DNA from: a virus
IMG/VR virus record: IMGVR_UViG_3300001533_000997
Span: 1 to 33,048 of that record
DNA: 33,048 bases
Strand: one strand, 5' to 3'
A model generated the notes under the pieces. It ran no database searches. It was not told where the DNA came from and saw nothing but the letters and a program-made list of their open reading frames with translations. Made by a program: the position numbers and the translations under genes. The first letter of the stretch is position 1, and every line of letters starts with the position of its first letter. Positions 25,192 to 31,770 of this stretch are shown here, piece after piece.

Positions 25192-25934
25192 GGCTGCCTC
25201 ACATACAGTCTTTCGACTGTTTTACTGTCCTTGTGATACTTAGAGAGTGTAGTTGCAACCTTGCAGTCTTTTACCTTTGTCCAGGGGTATCCATCATAGA
25301 GATCACTTGGGTACCCACTTACAGCGAAAAAGTTTGGTTGAGCGAAGAGCCTGTCAAGGAGCCTCTTATGTTCCTTCTGCCCAAAGCCTCCGGCCATTGT
25401 TTGGTAAGGGTCTCTGGTGCAGAGATATGGTGGGTCACAATAGATAACTGTATCAGGATAATCTAACCAAAGGGTTAGGGCATCCTGGCTGGTGACGGTC
25501 ACTCCCTGTAATCTCTCATGCCAGGCCCAAAGAAGAGGGATTCTATCAGACAGATCACTGACAGTTTTCCCGCGCCCCCAGTACTCACAAAGGGAGGAGA
25601 AAGAGTATCGGCTCCGGTATATGTAAGCAAAAGCCGCCTCTGGTCCAACGCCATCCATCGACGCCTCGAAAGATATGAATTGCTCCTTAGCATTGACAGA
25701 CCAGATCATCAGCTCTTCCAGCCTCTGTGGGCCTTTCTGGATAACTTGAAGCAGATTGATCATCCGTGGATTCAAGTCATTGTAGATCTCCCTTGCCACC
25801 CGTTTCTTGTTTCCAAGAACAGCACAAGAGCCACCAAATGGCTCGATGTAAGTTGAACCTTCAGGCAGACTCTCAAGAATCCACGGAATGATCCTTCGTT
25901 TGCCTCCTCTGTAATTAACCAATGGGTTCAACAT
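25188..25934 (-). CDS. D12-class adenine-N6 DNA methyltransferase (Dam-like), second copy
   Basis: The 248-residue protein opens with NPLVNYRGGKRRIIPWI, an AdoMet-binding motif, followed by TYIEPFGGSCAVLGNKK and the catalytic YCDPPYLC, and ends with FFAVSGYPSDLYDGYPW. It is the same family as the other methylase (24201-25052) but clearly diverged, and lacks its N-terminal extension. The start overlaps the end of the repeat-containing gene by 7 bases (shared ATGTTGA) and its stop overlaps the zinc-ribbon start (ATGA). Translation of this gene may thus depend on translation of the broken gene upstream. Confidence 0.9.
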   Translation of the reverse strand: MLNPLVNYRGGKRRIIPWILESLPEGSTYIEPFGGSCAVLGNKKRVAREIYNDLNPRMINLLQVIQKGPQRLEELMIWSVNAKEQFISFEASMDGVGPEAAFAYIYRSRYSFSSLCEYWGRGKTVSDLSDRIPLLWAWHERLQGVTVTSQDALTLWLDYPDTVIYCDPPYLCTRDPYQTMAGGFGQKEHKRLLDRLFAQPNFFAVSGYPSDLYDGYPWTKVKDCKVATTLSKYHKDSKTVERLYVRQP

Positions 25935-26294
25935 TTTTTAATCCTAATACCTGTCACCTTATCTCGGTGGCAAATGATGTTCAAAACCCATTCGGACCGT
26001 GCCTGCAACTCTGCTCCCTGTCTCCCATCCGGATGCTTCTGGAGCATCCTCACCCTCTCCCGAAGCCACTTAACATGATTGGCAATCGAGGGTGGGGGCC
26101 AGCTCGTCTCTCCGGTCATGGAAATAGAGGACAGAGGCAAGCAGGACGGTGACATTTGCCTCTCCTTGGCTTCCTTGGCTTCCTTGGCTTCCTTGGCTTC
26201 CTTGGCTTCCTTGGCTTCCTTGGCTTCCTTGGCTTCCTTGGCTTCCTTCTTCCTTGGCTTCCTTGGCTTCCTTGGCTTCAGACTTAGTATCCAT
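25928..26294 (-). pseudogene. EAK-repeat gene split by a 2-nt lesion in a 9-bp repeat
   Basis: An ATG at 26294, with AAGGAG five bases upstream, starts a frame reading MDTKSEAKEAKEAKEE. It then enters Gly-Ser-Gln repeats and ends near 26070. The other frame reads EAK through the main repeat block, then ERQ, and continues to 25928 as a plausible protein with SWPPPSIANHVKWLRERVRM and HPDGRQGAELQARSEWV. The repeat tract has one 7-nt unit among 9-nt units; restoring two bases joins the start to the downstream part in a single EAK frame. So it is either a frameshifted gene, a length-switched gene, or needs a +1 shift. The C-terminal part is of unknown function. It overlaps the next methylase gene by 7 bases. 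Confidence 0.75.
26164..26278. repeat. 9-bp tandem repeat, 13 units
   Basis: Plus-strand unit CCTTGGCTT: nine perfect copies from 26164 to 26244, one 7-nt unit CCTTCTT at 26245-26251, then three perfect copies to 26278. On the minus strand the unit encodes Glu-Ala-Lys, or Gly-Ser-Gln in another frame. Confidence 0.95.
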
Positions 26295-26305
26295 CACTTC
26301 TCCTT

Positions 26306-26557
26306 TTAGTTCATCATTCTAACTATTCCGACATATCCACTCTGTATTGCAATCAAAGCCATCTTGAAGTCTGCCTCAGTATAGTCTGACAATCCAGGAT
26401 CGGAGATCTTCTCCCAATCGACTGTCCTCAGCTTTGCCCTTGGCCCATACAACATACTAGCCTCGATGTTGTGCATCACTGTCTCCACCATCTTACGGTG
26501 CATATAGGCAAAGTTAAGCACATTGCGTGCATGATTAAGGATCTCCAGATTCGTCAT
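26306..26557 (-). CDS. Hypothetical 83-aa protein
   Basis: A helical, slightly acidic protein (NLEILNHARNVLNFAYMHRK at the start, then a helix-rich end). No family recognised. The ATGA overlap with the upstream 139-aa gene argues that it is real and translationally coupled. A stop near 26306 leaves 11 bases before the repeat gene's ATG. Confidence 0.7.
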   Translation of the reverse strand: MTNLEILNHARNVLNFAYMHRKMVETVMHNIEASMLYGPRAKLRTVDWEKISDPGLSDYTEADFKMALIAIQSGYVGIVRMMN

Positions 26558-26970
26558 TTCAGTATGTCCCTTATCATGCTTATGATTGTCTGTTGTCCTT
26601 GGATATAGGCATCATATATCTCACCCCTAATGACACGAATAGCTTGCCTACATCTTTCATTGTCAATGTTAGATTGTGCTAACTCAAGGGCTGTTTCTAC
26701 CTCCGGCAGCTTTGGACTGTATCCTTTGAACAGTCTCCCAAAAGCATCATAGGCAGACTTACCGTATTCAATATAGAGTATGATCTGCTCACCGTTTACT
26801 ATGATTGGTAGTCGCTTGTATATGGTTGTTGTAAAAATATCCGACACTGGTAGCGGGATTGTTATATCCAACGATCTTCCAATGGGACCCGGGATCTTGA
26901 CCACATCCACAGCCTCGTGCATCTCAATCCACTCACCATCGGCTACCCCACCGACAAATAGATGCTTCAT
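26554..26970 (-). CDS. Hypothetical 138-aa phage protein
   Basis: The real ATG is at 26970, overlapping the upstream Zn-knuckle gene's stop (TGATG), with GAGGAG 10-15 bases upstream. The N-terminus MKHLFVGGVADGEWIEM has the GG.ADGEW pattern common in small phage proteins with a beta domain. It is followed by IVNGEQIILYIEYG and a C-terminal helix with IRVIRGEIYDAYI. Function unknown. Both gene borders overlap neighbours. Confidence 0.75.
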   Translation of the reverse strand: MKHLFVGGVADGEWIEMHEAVDVVKIPGPIGRSLDITIPLPVSDIFTTTIYKRLPIIVNGEQIILYIEYGKSAYDAFGRLFKGYSPKLPEVETALELAQSNIDNERCRQAIRVIRGEIYDAYIQGQQTIISMIRDILK

Positions 26971-27137
26971 CACTTACACTCCTCATGCAGATACATGACC
27001 ATCAATATACCATCAATGACCTCCGGTACCTCGACCACTGGAGTCAGTGGCAGGATCTCCCGCCTACAAACAGGGCAGCGTGGGTGAGGCCCACCAGACC
27101 AGAGTGGATGGTTCGGATGTAACAATAGCTTACCCAT
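26970..27137 (-). CDS. Small zinc-knuckle-like protein
   Basis: I start this 55-aa gene at ATG 27137, within the end of thyX (8-base overlap), with GAGG about 6 bases upstream; the longer frame to 27176 lies wholly inside thyX. The product has RCPVCRREI and a C-terminal YLHEECK, a Cys-x2-Cys plus His-x2-Cys set that can hold one zinc. A middle strand with VVEVPEVIDGILMVM lies between them. Function unknown; possibly a nucleic-acid or protein adaptor. Confidence 0.75.
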   Translation of the reverse strand: MGKLLLHPNHPLWSGGPHPRCPVCRREILPLTPVVEVPEVIDGILMVMYLHEECK

Positions 27138-27771
27138 TGGCCACCTCGATATCAAAGACAACAGGCACCAACTCACGGAAGGTTTTCAACAGAGGGATTG
27201 TCACCTCTCTCATCTGTGGATGGGCTGCAGAGGATGTACGTAGTTTGAAGAAATGTCGCCATTCACGAAAGTTGGTGGTCATAACAATCTCTGTTTTCAG
27301 GCTGTTAGGAAGCACTGATCTGGCCTGCTGTGGTGACCAGTCGAGCTGCCTGAGATCCTTGTATGCCGATTCCGCCATCCACAAGGACTCTGCCCACAGT
27401 CGATACATGCCATTGAAGGAGTGCAAATCGGTATAGACCCCAGGAGCGATGTTCACCCAGGATGGAATGATGAAGGTGACGTGACCACCCTCATAGTCAC
27501 AGTATCTTGTAGACTCTTGGCAGTAGCTCGCCAGTCTGTGTCGAACTATCTCATGGCTGATGCCGCGATCAATGATGAACCTGACAGTAGCCACAGGATG
27601 TTCTAGTACGGCCTCGTGCCCTCGCTCAATAATCTTCTTGACGAAGGCTTCACTGGATGTTGGAGTAATCTTGCTCTCACTCTTATAGCAGGTACGGCCT
27701 GCCATCTCAATCAGCTCCAGTGGGTTCACTGAAATGTCAACTATACTTGCAAATGGATGTATCAGCTTCAT
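27130..27771 (-). CDS. thyX: Flavin-dependent thymidylate synthase
   Basis: The 213-residue protein carries the ThyX signature RHR-x7-S: RHR at 77-79 and Ser at 87 in IVRHRLASYCQESTRYC. The N-terminal IEMAGRTCYKS and C-terminal SLKTEIVMTTNFREWRHFF also fit (the latter holds the substrate-binding NxxxxxHF region). It makes dTMP from dUMP using FAD and a folate. Start at ATG 27771; the longer frame to 27927 has no matching sequence and lies within the MazG gene. A MazG-like gene and methylases nearby point to nucleotide and DNA control in infection. Confidence 0.95.
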   Translation of the reverse strand: MKLIHPFASIVDISVNPLELIEMAGRTCYKSESKITPTSSEAFVKKIIERGHEAVLEHPVATVRFIIDRGISHEIVRHRLASYCQESTRYCDYEGGHVTFIIPSWVNIAPGVYTDLHSFNGMYRLWAESLWMAESAYKDLRQLDWSPQQARSVLPNSLKTEIVMTTNFREWRHFFKLRTSSAAHPQMREVTIPLLKTFRELVPVVFDIEVANG

Positions 27772-27778
27772 ATCTTGT

Positions 27779-28285
27779 CTAACCTTTCTGCTGCGTGATA
27801 CTTGTGTACCCTGCTGGATACCATTTCCGAAGCTTCTCAATATTGGCAGCCAGTGTCTGGGTTCGTGTAAGGCCGAGGCAATGCCGAATGCCTTCCATGT
27901 AGAACTCCAGATCACCCAGCTCCTCAATCACGTTCTCCAAATCCAGTGGTTGATCGTAGATTGTATGCTTCTTGATTGCATCAACGATCTCACCGGCCTC
28001 ACCCGCCACACCGAGAGCCATATGTGTCAGATGGGCTTTCTGTAATGTAGTCTCGGTATCGATAGCTGCACCATCCTTAGCTAACTCGCTCACCAGATCC
28101 CTGTGTTGATCTTCAATCATGGGTGTCTCCTTACTCAGAGTTAGGCCAATGCGTCCGCTTTCATCGATGGCCTGTATCACAACATCAACACTCTTACCAC
28201 TTAGCAGAGTGTTAAGGATATCATCGTAGCTGAATGGGCCAATCTTTAATAAAGCCAAAGCAATCTCATGATGATACATCTTCAT
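27779..28285 (-). CDS. MazG-like nucleotide pyrophosphohydrolase with N-terminal extension
   Basis: The C-terminal ~95 residues (HLTHMALGVAGEAGEIVDAI then NVIEELGDLEFYMEGI) have the MazG-fold metal motif: Glu-x2-Glu followed by EELGD (ExxD). These enzymes hydrolyse NTP or dNTP to the monophosphate, and some remove ppGpp. The first ~70 residues (GPFSYDDILNTLLSGKSVDV) are extra and resemble no domain I know. The start at 28285 has GAGGAG 7 bases upstream and overlaps the 66-aa gene by ATGA. It runs leftward towards thyX with 7 bases between. Confidence 0.82.
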   Translation of the reverse strand: MKMYHHEIALALLKIGPFSYDDILNTLLSGKSVDVVIQAIDESGRIGLTLSKETPMIEDQHRDLVSELAKDGAAIDTETTLQKAHLTHMALGVAGEAGEIVDAIKKHTIYDQPLDLENVIEELGDLEFYMEGIRHCLGLTRTQTLAANIEKLRKWYPAGYTSITQQKG

Positions 28286-28482
28286 CTCTGTTCTCCTCTG
28301 TAGCTACCATAGCACCAATTACCAACCTGTTCCTCAATCACCATATTTGCCCCTGGATGAATATTGATACCAACAAACTTCCCTTGAGGCAGCTTTACAG
28401 TTTGCGAGAGATCATGGTCAAGAGCGTAGGACAGTAGTCTACGATCCTCCATGTCCAACCTATCTAGTACATCACGAATCAT
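28282..28482 (-). CDS. Hypothetical 66-aa protein
   Basis: A small, helical N-terminus (MIRDVLDRLDMEDRRLLSYA) is followed by a strand-rich end (FVGINIHPGANMVIEEQ). It overlaps the primase gene's stop by ATGA and the MazG-like gene's start by ATGA, so it belongs to a coupled chain. No domain recognised. Confidence 0.72.
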   Translation of the reverse strand: MIRDVLDRLDMEDRRLLSYALDHDLSQTVKLPQGKFVGINIHPGANMVIEEQVGNWCYGSYRGEQR

Positions 28483-31199
28483 TGATCACCTCCCACCTTA
28501 CCATCGGTAGGCTGGGCATCATTGGCCTCTCGTGGCACTAGATTAGCTCCACGAAGAATGTACCTTGGTTTCTTCTCCTCGGTATCTTGGTTGATCCAGG
28601 CCATGTTGCCTATATAGAATTGAGAGTCTCTTGGATTCCGGCCTTTAGGGAATTGGGGTGGTAGATTCTTGCCCACAAACTGTTTCGTATGTTTGACAAA
28701 ATCATCAGGGTCTAACCATTTCTGAAGTTGGTCATAGAACTCAGAGAACTTGATCCAGTATCCATCTACATTCTTTATTTTCTCAGCAATGAACTGATGG
28801 AGTGGTGCTCGATTCATTTGCTGCATCACGCTCTTATCCTCTGTGGTAATGACTGGAAGCCCGAGGCGGTCATTTGATTCAGGTATCTCAAGAGAAAGCA
28901 TCTGGGCCAAGAAGTCAGATGCCTCCTCCTCGAGCTTTCTAATCAGTAGACCTTTCGGTACAAGGTCCAGGGGATTGATATCAGGCACATAGCAAGTTAC
29001 AATACGTGTATCCCCAGGAAACACTGGACAATAGGAATGGTCATTGGCAATCTGTATCCAGTGGGTACTGTTCGGGATATGGTATGGCGTCTGATTTTTC
29101 TCATGGATTGACATCTCACGGGCCGTCACCCAGTCCTTGATCCTATTGTATGCAGTCTTAGACCGGCCTATGTCTACTTCCTCTATGACACACAGTATCA
29201 TGCCCGCCAGTTCACCATTAAAACCTGACTGACTGGTTAATGCTTGATCGGCCTTACAGTACCCCTTTGTAAGGAGTAAAGAGATGGCTTCATGCATTAT
29301 TGACTTTCCACTGTTTTGTGGTCCATACAGAAACAGGAATGGTAATGGCTCCAGTGGCTTCTGAAGGAGCGAAGCAATCCAGCATCTAAGATAGTCAGCA
29401 CCTCGCCTGATTCCATTAGCTTTGGCCCAGGCATTTTCCCTTAACGCCTCGTCGAGAGACTCACCAATATGGCTGAGGATACTGTCCCAATATGGTGTAA
29501 CCAGATTATCCAGATTCTGTGTTGGTTTGTATCGGAACGTGGCTGCGTTTCGATTCCACTCCCTGTTCCCTGGATACTCTTCCTCAAAAGGCTTGTTGAC
29601 TATGGTCCAGCATTTGAAAACAGAGGAACCAAGGACAACTTGCGAATCGCGGGAATTGAGACCCAGGCCTGTCAAAGCAATTCTAATGTGCGTAAGGGGC
29701 TCATGCTTCCACGTATCGTCTGACCTGATTACCCATCCATAGTCCTCACCTGACTCAGTGACCATGTGCCTTACCAGATCATCGTATGTACTAAGCTCAG
29801 GCTCAGTTGGATCGGGCATCTTTGTGTTAAACATTCGCGTCCAAATCTTGTTCTTCTGCAGCCAGGCTCTCATGTTATCACTACGGTCCATCGAGTCATA
29901 GTCAATCTCAACAATCAGCCGACCGTCCTTGTGTTGTTTGATCCTGCATCTCCGGCCGACCTGAGGCATCGGTAGATTAAGATCAACACCTAGCAAGCGG
30001 GCTGCCTCTGATGCAGCTGCACCATCACGGAAAACGAATCCACCAGACGGATCTTCAATACCTTCAAAGGACCGGCAGGCTGATTCAAAAGTCGGAACCC
30101 TGTTGTAATAGCAACCTGTCCAGCCATTTGGGTCCTGGCTCCATGAAGTATGCTCGTCCACACCTATTGTATATCTGCGTACAGACCATGCCCCATCCTT
30201 CATTGGAAAAGCGAAGCAATTATGCGGTGAAGAGTGCGATGATGTTGTATCGAAAAAGCCTCGAAGCCCCAAGTCTGTGAAGGCAGACTTCAGATGCAAT
30301 GTATGGGTAACCAGCATCCAGTTGTCATTGTCCCACCACCAGGTACAGTCATTTTCCTCAAGATACTTAATCAATGCTTTGTGCTGATCATCAAGCTTGA
30401 CGCGCGGCCTTTGCCCACAAAGCTCTGCAAATGATCCTTGTGTATTGTTCTCGTCAATGGCCGTTGGTCGTATCTTACGGGTCTTGCTGGTTACCACATT
30501 CAGGTGGTCACGCCAGTTGATTGGGATATCCTCCAATGGACTGCCTTCCTTAATGATAGTCAATCCATCACTGTTACCTGTTTTTCTGTGCCAGACCCAC
30601 ATGTTAGACCCGCACACATCTACACGTGAGGAGAAGTCATAGCCAGTTACAGCTGACAGTTTGCCGAGGACTGCGCGAGCAAGTGCCGCGTGCTCAGTAT
30701 GATTCTTAATCACCGGTGATTCATTGATGAATACATACAGGTGCAGTCCGCGTCCTGATGTAGATTTGCGGATGGTTACCCATTTCACCTCTGATGCTAC
30801 ATCAACGAGCTCCTGCATCTCGTCAGCACTTAATGCCCGCTTACTCCCATGTGTAGCTATATCATCAAAGTCGAAGGCTACCCATCTTGATTGAAGATCA
30901 ACCCAGTCCCAGCCTGTCATACCTATAGCTTCAGCATGACGTTCCAAGTCAAAAGACATGCCTGTGTCTCGATACTCAGGATCAGTGGCTGCATTATATG
31001 GGATACGGAAGGACTTCCAAGTAGTAACACCGTCTGTGTATCCTGTCCATTTTCTGCCACGATACTCGTTCGTCACAGGTTCGCCGCCATCAGCGGCAAC
31101 GTTGACCTGGCATTCCATATTGGGTGTATATAATGATCCCAAACCTGATACGGCTTTTGCTTCAAGGAAACGCTGTATTGCTTGTGTCTTTGTGACCAT
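28479..31199 (-). CDS. Bifunctional primase-helicase (AEP primase plus SF3/D5-like helicase)
   Basis: I use ATG 31199, with GGAAGGACTGAT just upstream; the longer frame starts at a GTG without a site. The 906-residue protein has an AEP primase N-terminus: VAFDFDD (~107-113) and STSGRGLHLYV (~146-156). A winged linker follows and then a D5-type helicase: Walker A FLYGPQNSGKS (~622-632), Walker B LCVIEEVD (~668), and a motif with IQIANDHSYCPVFPGDTRI (~705-725). The C-terminal ~150 residues are unassigned. It makes primers and unwinds DNA at the phage origin. It is the first gene of the leftward operon, next to the large intergenic region. Confidence 0.93.
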   Translation of the reverse strand: MVTKTQAIQRFLEAKAVSGLGSLYTPNMECQVNVAADGGEPVTNEYRGRKWTGYTDGVTTWKSFRIPYNAATDPEYRDTGMSFDLERHAEAIGMTGWDWVDLQSRWVAFDFDDIATHGSKRALSADEMQELVDVASEVKWVTIRKSTSGRGLHLYVFINESPVIKNHTEHAALARAVLGKLSAVTGYDFSSRVDVCGSNMWVWHRKTGNSDGLTIIKEGSPLEDIPINWRDHLNVVTSKTRKIRPTAIDENNTQGSFAELCGQRPRVKLDDQHKALIKYLEENDCTWWWDNDNWMLVTHTLHLKSAFTDLGLRGFFDTTSSHSSPHNCFAFPMKDGAWSVRRYTIGVDEHTSWSQDPNGWTGCYYNRVPTFESACRSFEGIEDPSGGFVFRDGAAASEAARLLGVDLNLPMPQVGRRCRIKQHKDGRLIVEIDYDSMDRSDNMRAWLQKNKIWTRMFNTKMPDPTEPELSTYDDLVRHMVTESGEDYGWVIRSDDTWKHEPLTHIRIALTGLGLNSRDSQVVLGSSVFKCWTIVNKPFEEEYPGNREWNRNAATFRYKPTQNLDNLVTPYWDSILSHIGESLDEALRENAWAKANGIRRGADYLRCWIASLLQKPLEPLPFLFLYGPQNSGKSIMHEAISLLLTKGYCKADQALTSQSGFNGELAGMILCVIEEVDIGRSKTAYNRIKDWVTAREMSIHEKNQTPYHIPNSTHWIQIANDHSYCPVFPGDTRIVTCYVPDINPLDLVPKGLLIRKLEEEASDFLAQMLSLEIPESNDRLGLPVITTEDKSVMQQMNRAPLHQFIAEKIKNVDGYWIKFSEFYDQLQKWLDPDDFVKHTKQFVGKNLPPQFPKGRNPRDSQFYIGNMAWINQDTEEKKPRYILRGANLVPREANDAQPTDGKVGGDQ

Positions 31200-31212
31200 A
31201 TCAGTCCTTCCA

Positions 31213-31225
31213 TGATTCCGAATCA
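31213..31225. promoter_or_regulatory. TGATT-N3-AATCA dyad, operator candidate 1
   Basis: TGATTCCGAATCA is a perfect dyad (arms TGATTC/GAATCA) lying 14 bases before the primase start. Confidence 0.6.
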
Positions 31226-31229
31226 CTGA

Positions 31230-31241
31230 TGATTCGATACC
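31230..31241 (+). repeat. TGATTCGATACC half-site
   Basis: TGATTCGATACC, inverted 12-of-12 as GGTATCGAATCA at 31602-31613 on the other side of the region. It overlaps the candidate primase promoter. Confidence 0.65.
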
Positions 31242-31260
31242 TAATCTTTAATAATGTCAA
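31234..31260 (-). promoter_or_regulatory. Weak candidate promoter of the primase operon
   Basis: On the minus strand TTGACA lies at 31260-31255 and TATCGA at 31239-31234, with a 15-base spacer. The -35 is perfect but the -10 is poor and overlaps the TGATTCGATACC site. Transcription could instead start from the promoter at 31513-31545. Confidence 0.35.
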
Positions 31261-31322
31261 ATAATCATTCATAGCGTGCCCAATCAAATCATACTGAATA
31301 TAGGTATAAGCCTTCCTTACCA

Positions 31323-31355
31323 ATATATAGACAAAAACGGGCATTAAAGTATAAT
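31323..31355 (+). promoter_or_regulatory. Promoter cassette L, reading rightward
   Basis: TAGACA (31328-31333, five of six of the -35 consensus), a 16-base spacer and TATAAT (31350-31355, perfect -10) form a strong sigma70-type promoter pointing to the ParB-like gene. A near copy is inverted at 31513-31545. Confidence 0.65.
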
Positions 31356-31400
31356 TAAAAAAAGTATAATTTTATTCTCGGCCCAAAAGTATAATTAAAA
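31346..31400 (+). repeat. Three direct copies of AAAGTATAAT
   Basis: AAAGTATAAT at 31346-31355, 31361-31370 and 31386-31395 in one orientation; a fourth lies inverted at 31513-31522. The first and third extend to AAAGTATAATTAAAA. Each contains a TATAAT box, but only the first and fourth have a matching -35. Confidence 0.9.
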
Positions 31401-31512
31401 CTGCTTACTGACTTTATGCTGTTTATATGGTGAAAAGAATAAAAAAGAAAAGAGAAGAAGAATAATAGTACGCTATATAGAATAGTGCATTATTTCGGTT
31501 TTTAGTTTTTTT

Positions 31513-31545
31513 ATTATACTTTTGACTGGCTTTTTGTCTATGTAT
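31513..31545 (-). promoter_or_regulatory. Promoter cassette R, reading leftward
   Basis: On the minus strand TAGACA (31540-31535), a 16-base spacer and TATAAT (31518-31513) make the mirror of cassette L. It points to the primase operon. The 15-base block ending in TAGACAAAAA differs from the L copy at one base. Confidence 0.65.
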
Positions 31546-31585
31546 AGATGTACGGGCGCACTATAAAAGCGCGAGTCGCATGGCA

Positions 31586-31613
31586 TGATTTGATACCGAA
31601 CGGTATCGAATCA
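31586..31613. promoter_or_regulatory. 28-bp dyad, ParB/operator candidate
   Basis: Arms TGATT and GATACCG face CGGTATC and AATCA around a central AA, with one mismatched position per arm (T opposite G). The right arm is the inverse of the half-site at 31230-31241. Size and symmetry fit a parS-like or repressor site. Confidence 0.65.
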
Positions 31614-31624
31614 AGGTGAAATTG

Positions 31625-31637
31625 TGATTCGGGATCA
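31625..31637. promoter_or_regulatory. TGATT-N3-GATCA dyad, operator candidate 2
   Basis: TGATTCGGGATCA differs at one base from the reverse complement of the dyad at 31213-31225. Confidence 0.5.
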
Positions 31638-31680
31638 TTAACCTTGATTACAACGATCGAGAATCATGCCTGGTCGCTAA

Positions 31681-31705
31681 CAGGGAGGTGATTATGCATC
31701 ACTAA
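31681..31705 (+). other. Three-codon minigene (Met-His-His) with strong ribosome site
   Basis: GGGAGGTGAT, a near-perfect anti-SD match, is followed by ATG CAT CAC TAA at 31694-31705. GTGAT (31689-31693) can pair with ATCAC (31698-31702) and fold the start. An 11-codon frame (31724-31759) follows it. Confidence 0.5.
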
Positions 31706-31723
31706 CAGCAGAGACGAGAGACG

Positions 31724-31759
31724 ATGAAGAGGTTGATTAGGTATCAGAAGCAAGTATAA
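31724..31759 (+). other. 11-codon leader ORF (MKRLIRYQKQV)
   Basis: A short basic peptide frame ends 11 bases before the ParB-like ATG. Its stop overlaps the AAGGA ribosome site of that gene. No clear ribosome site of its own; possibly chance. Confidence 0.35.
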
Positions 31760-31770
31760 GGAATATACTG

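Larger units (their letters stand above)
31200..31770. other. 571-bp AT-rich intergenic control region
   Basis: The only long stretch without a gene. It separates the leftward primase operon from the rightward ParB-like gene. It holds two face-to-face promoter cassettes (31323-31355 and 31513-31545), three direct AAAGTATAAT copies, a purine tract at 31441-31467, dyads at 31213-31225, 31586-31613 and 31625-31637, and two tiny leader ORFs before the ParB-like gene. Such layout fits a control region or origin; no iteron array typical of DnaA boxes was seen. Confidence 0.7.

Noticed and set aside
26070-26294. Gly-Ser-Gln repeat as a collagen-like protein
   Set aside because: The G-S-Q frame appears only after the 2-nt lesion; the EAK frame joins the better C-terminal sequence.
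26079-26309. Plus-strand ORF with Leu-Ala-Ser repeats
   Set aside because: It is the antisense reading of the 9-bp repeat; no ribosome site, and it opposes the operon.
27130-27927. Longer ThyX start at 27927
   Set aside because: The extra 52 residues read MazG-gene DNA in another frame; ThyX homology begins near 27771.
31522-31548. Plus-strand promoter TTGACT-N15-TATAGA
   Set aside because: Spacer is short and the same bases form the better leftward promoter; kept only as a possibility.
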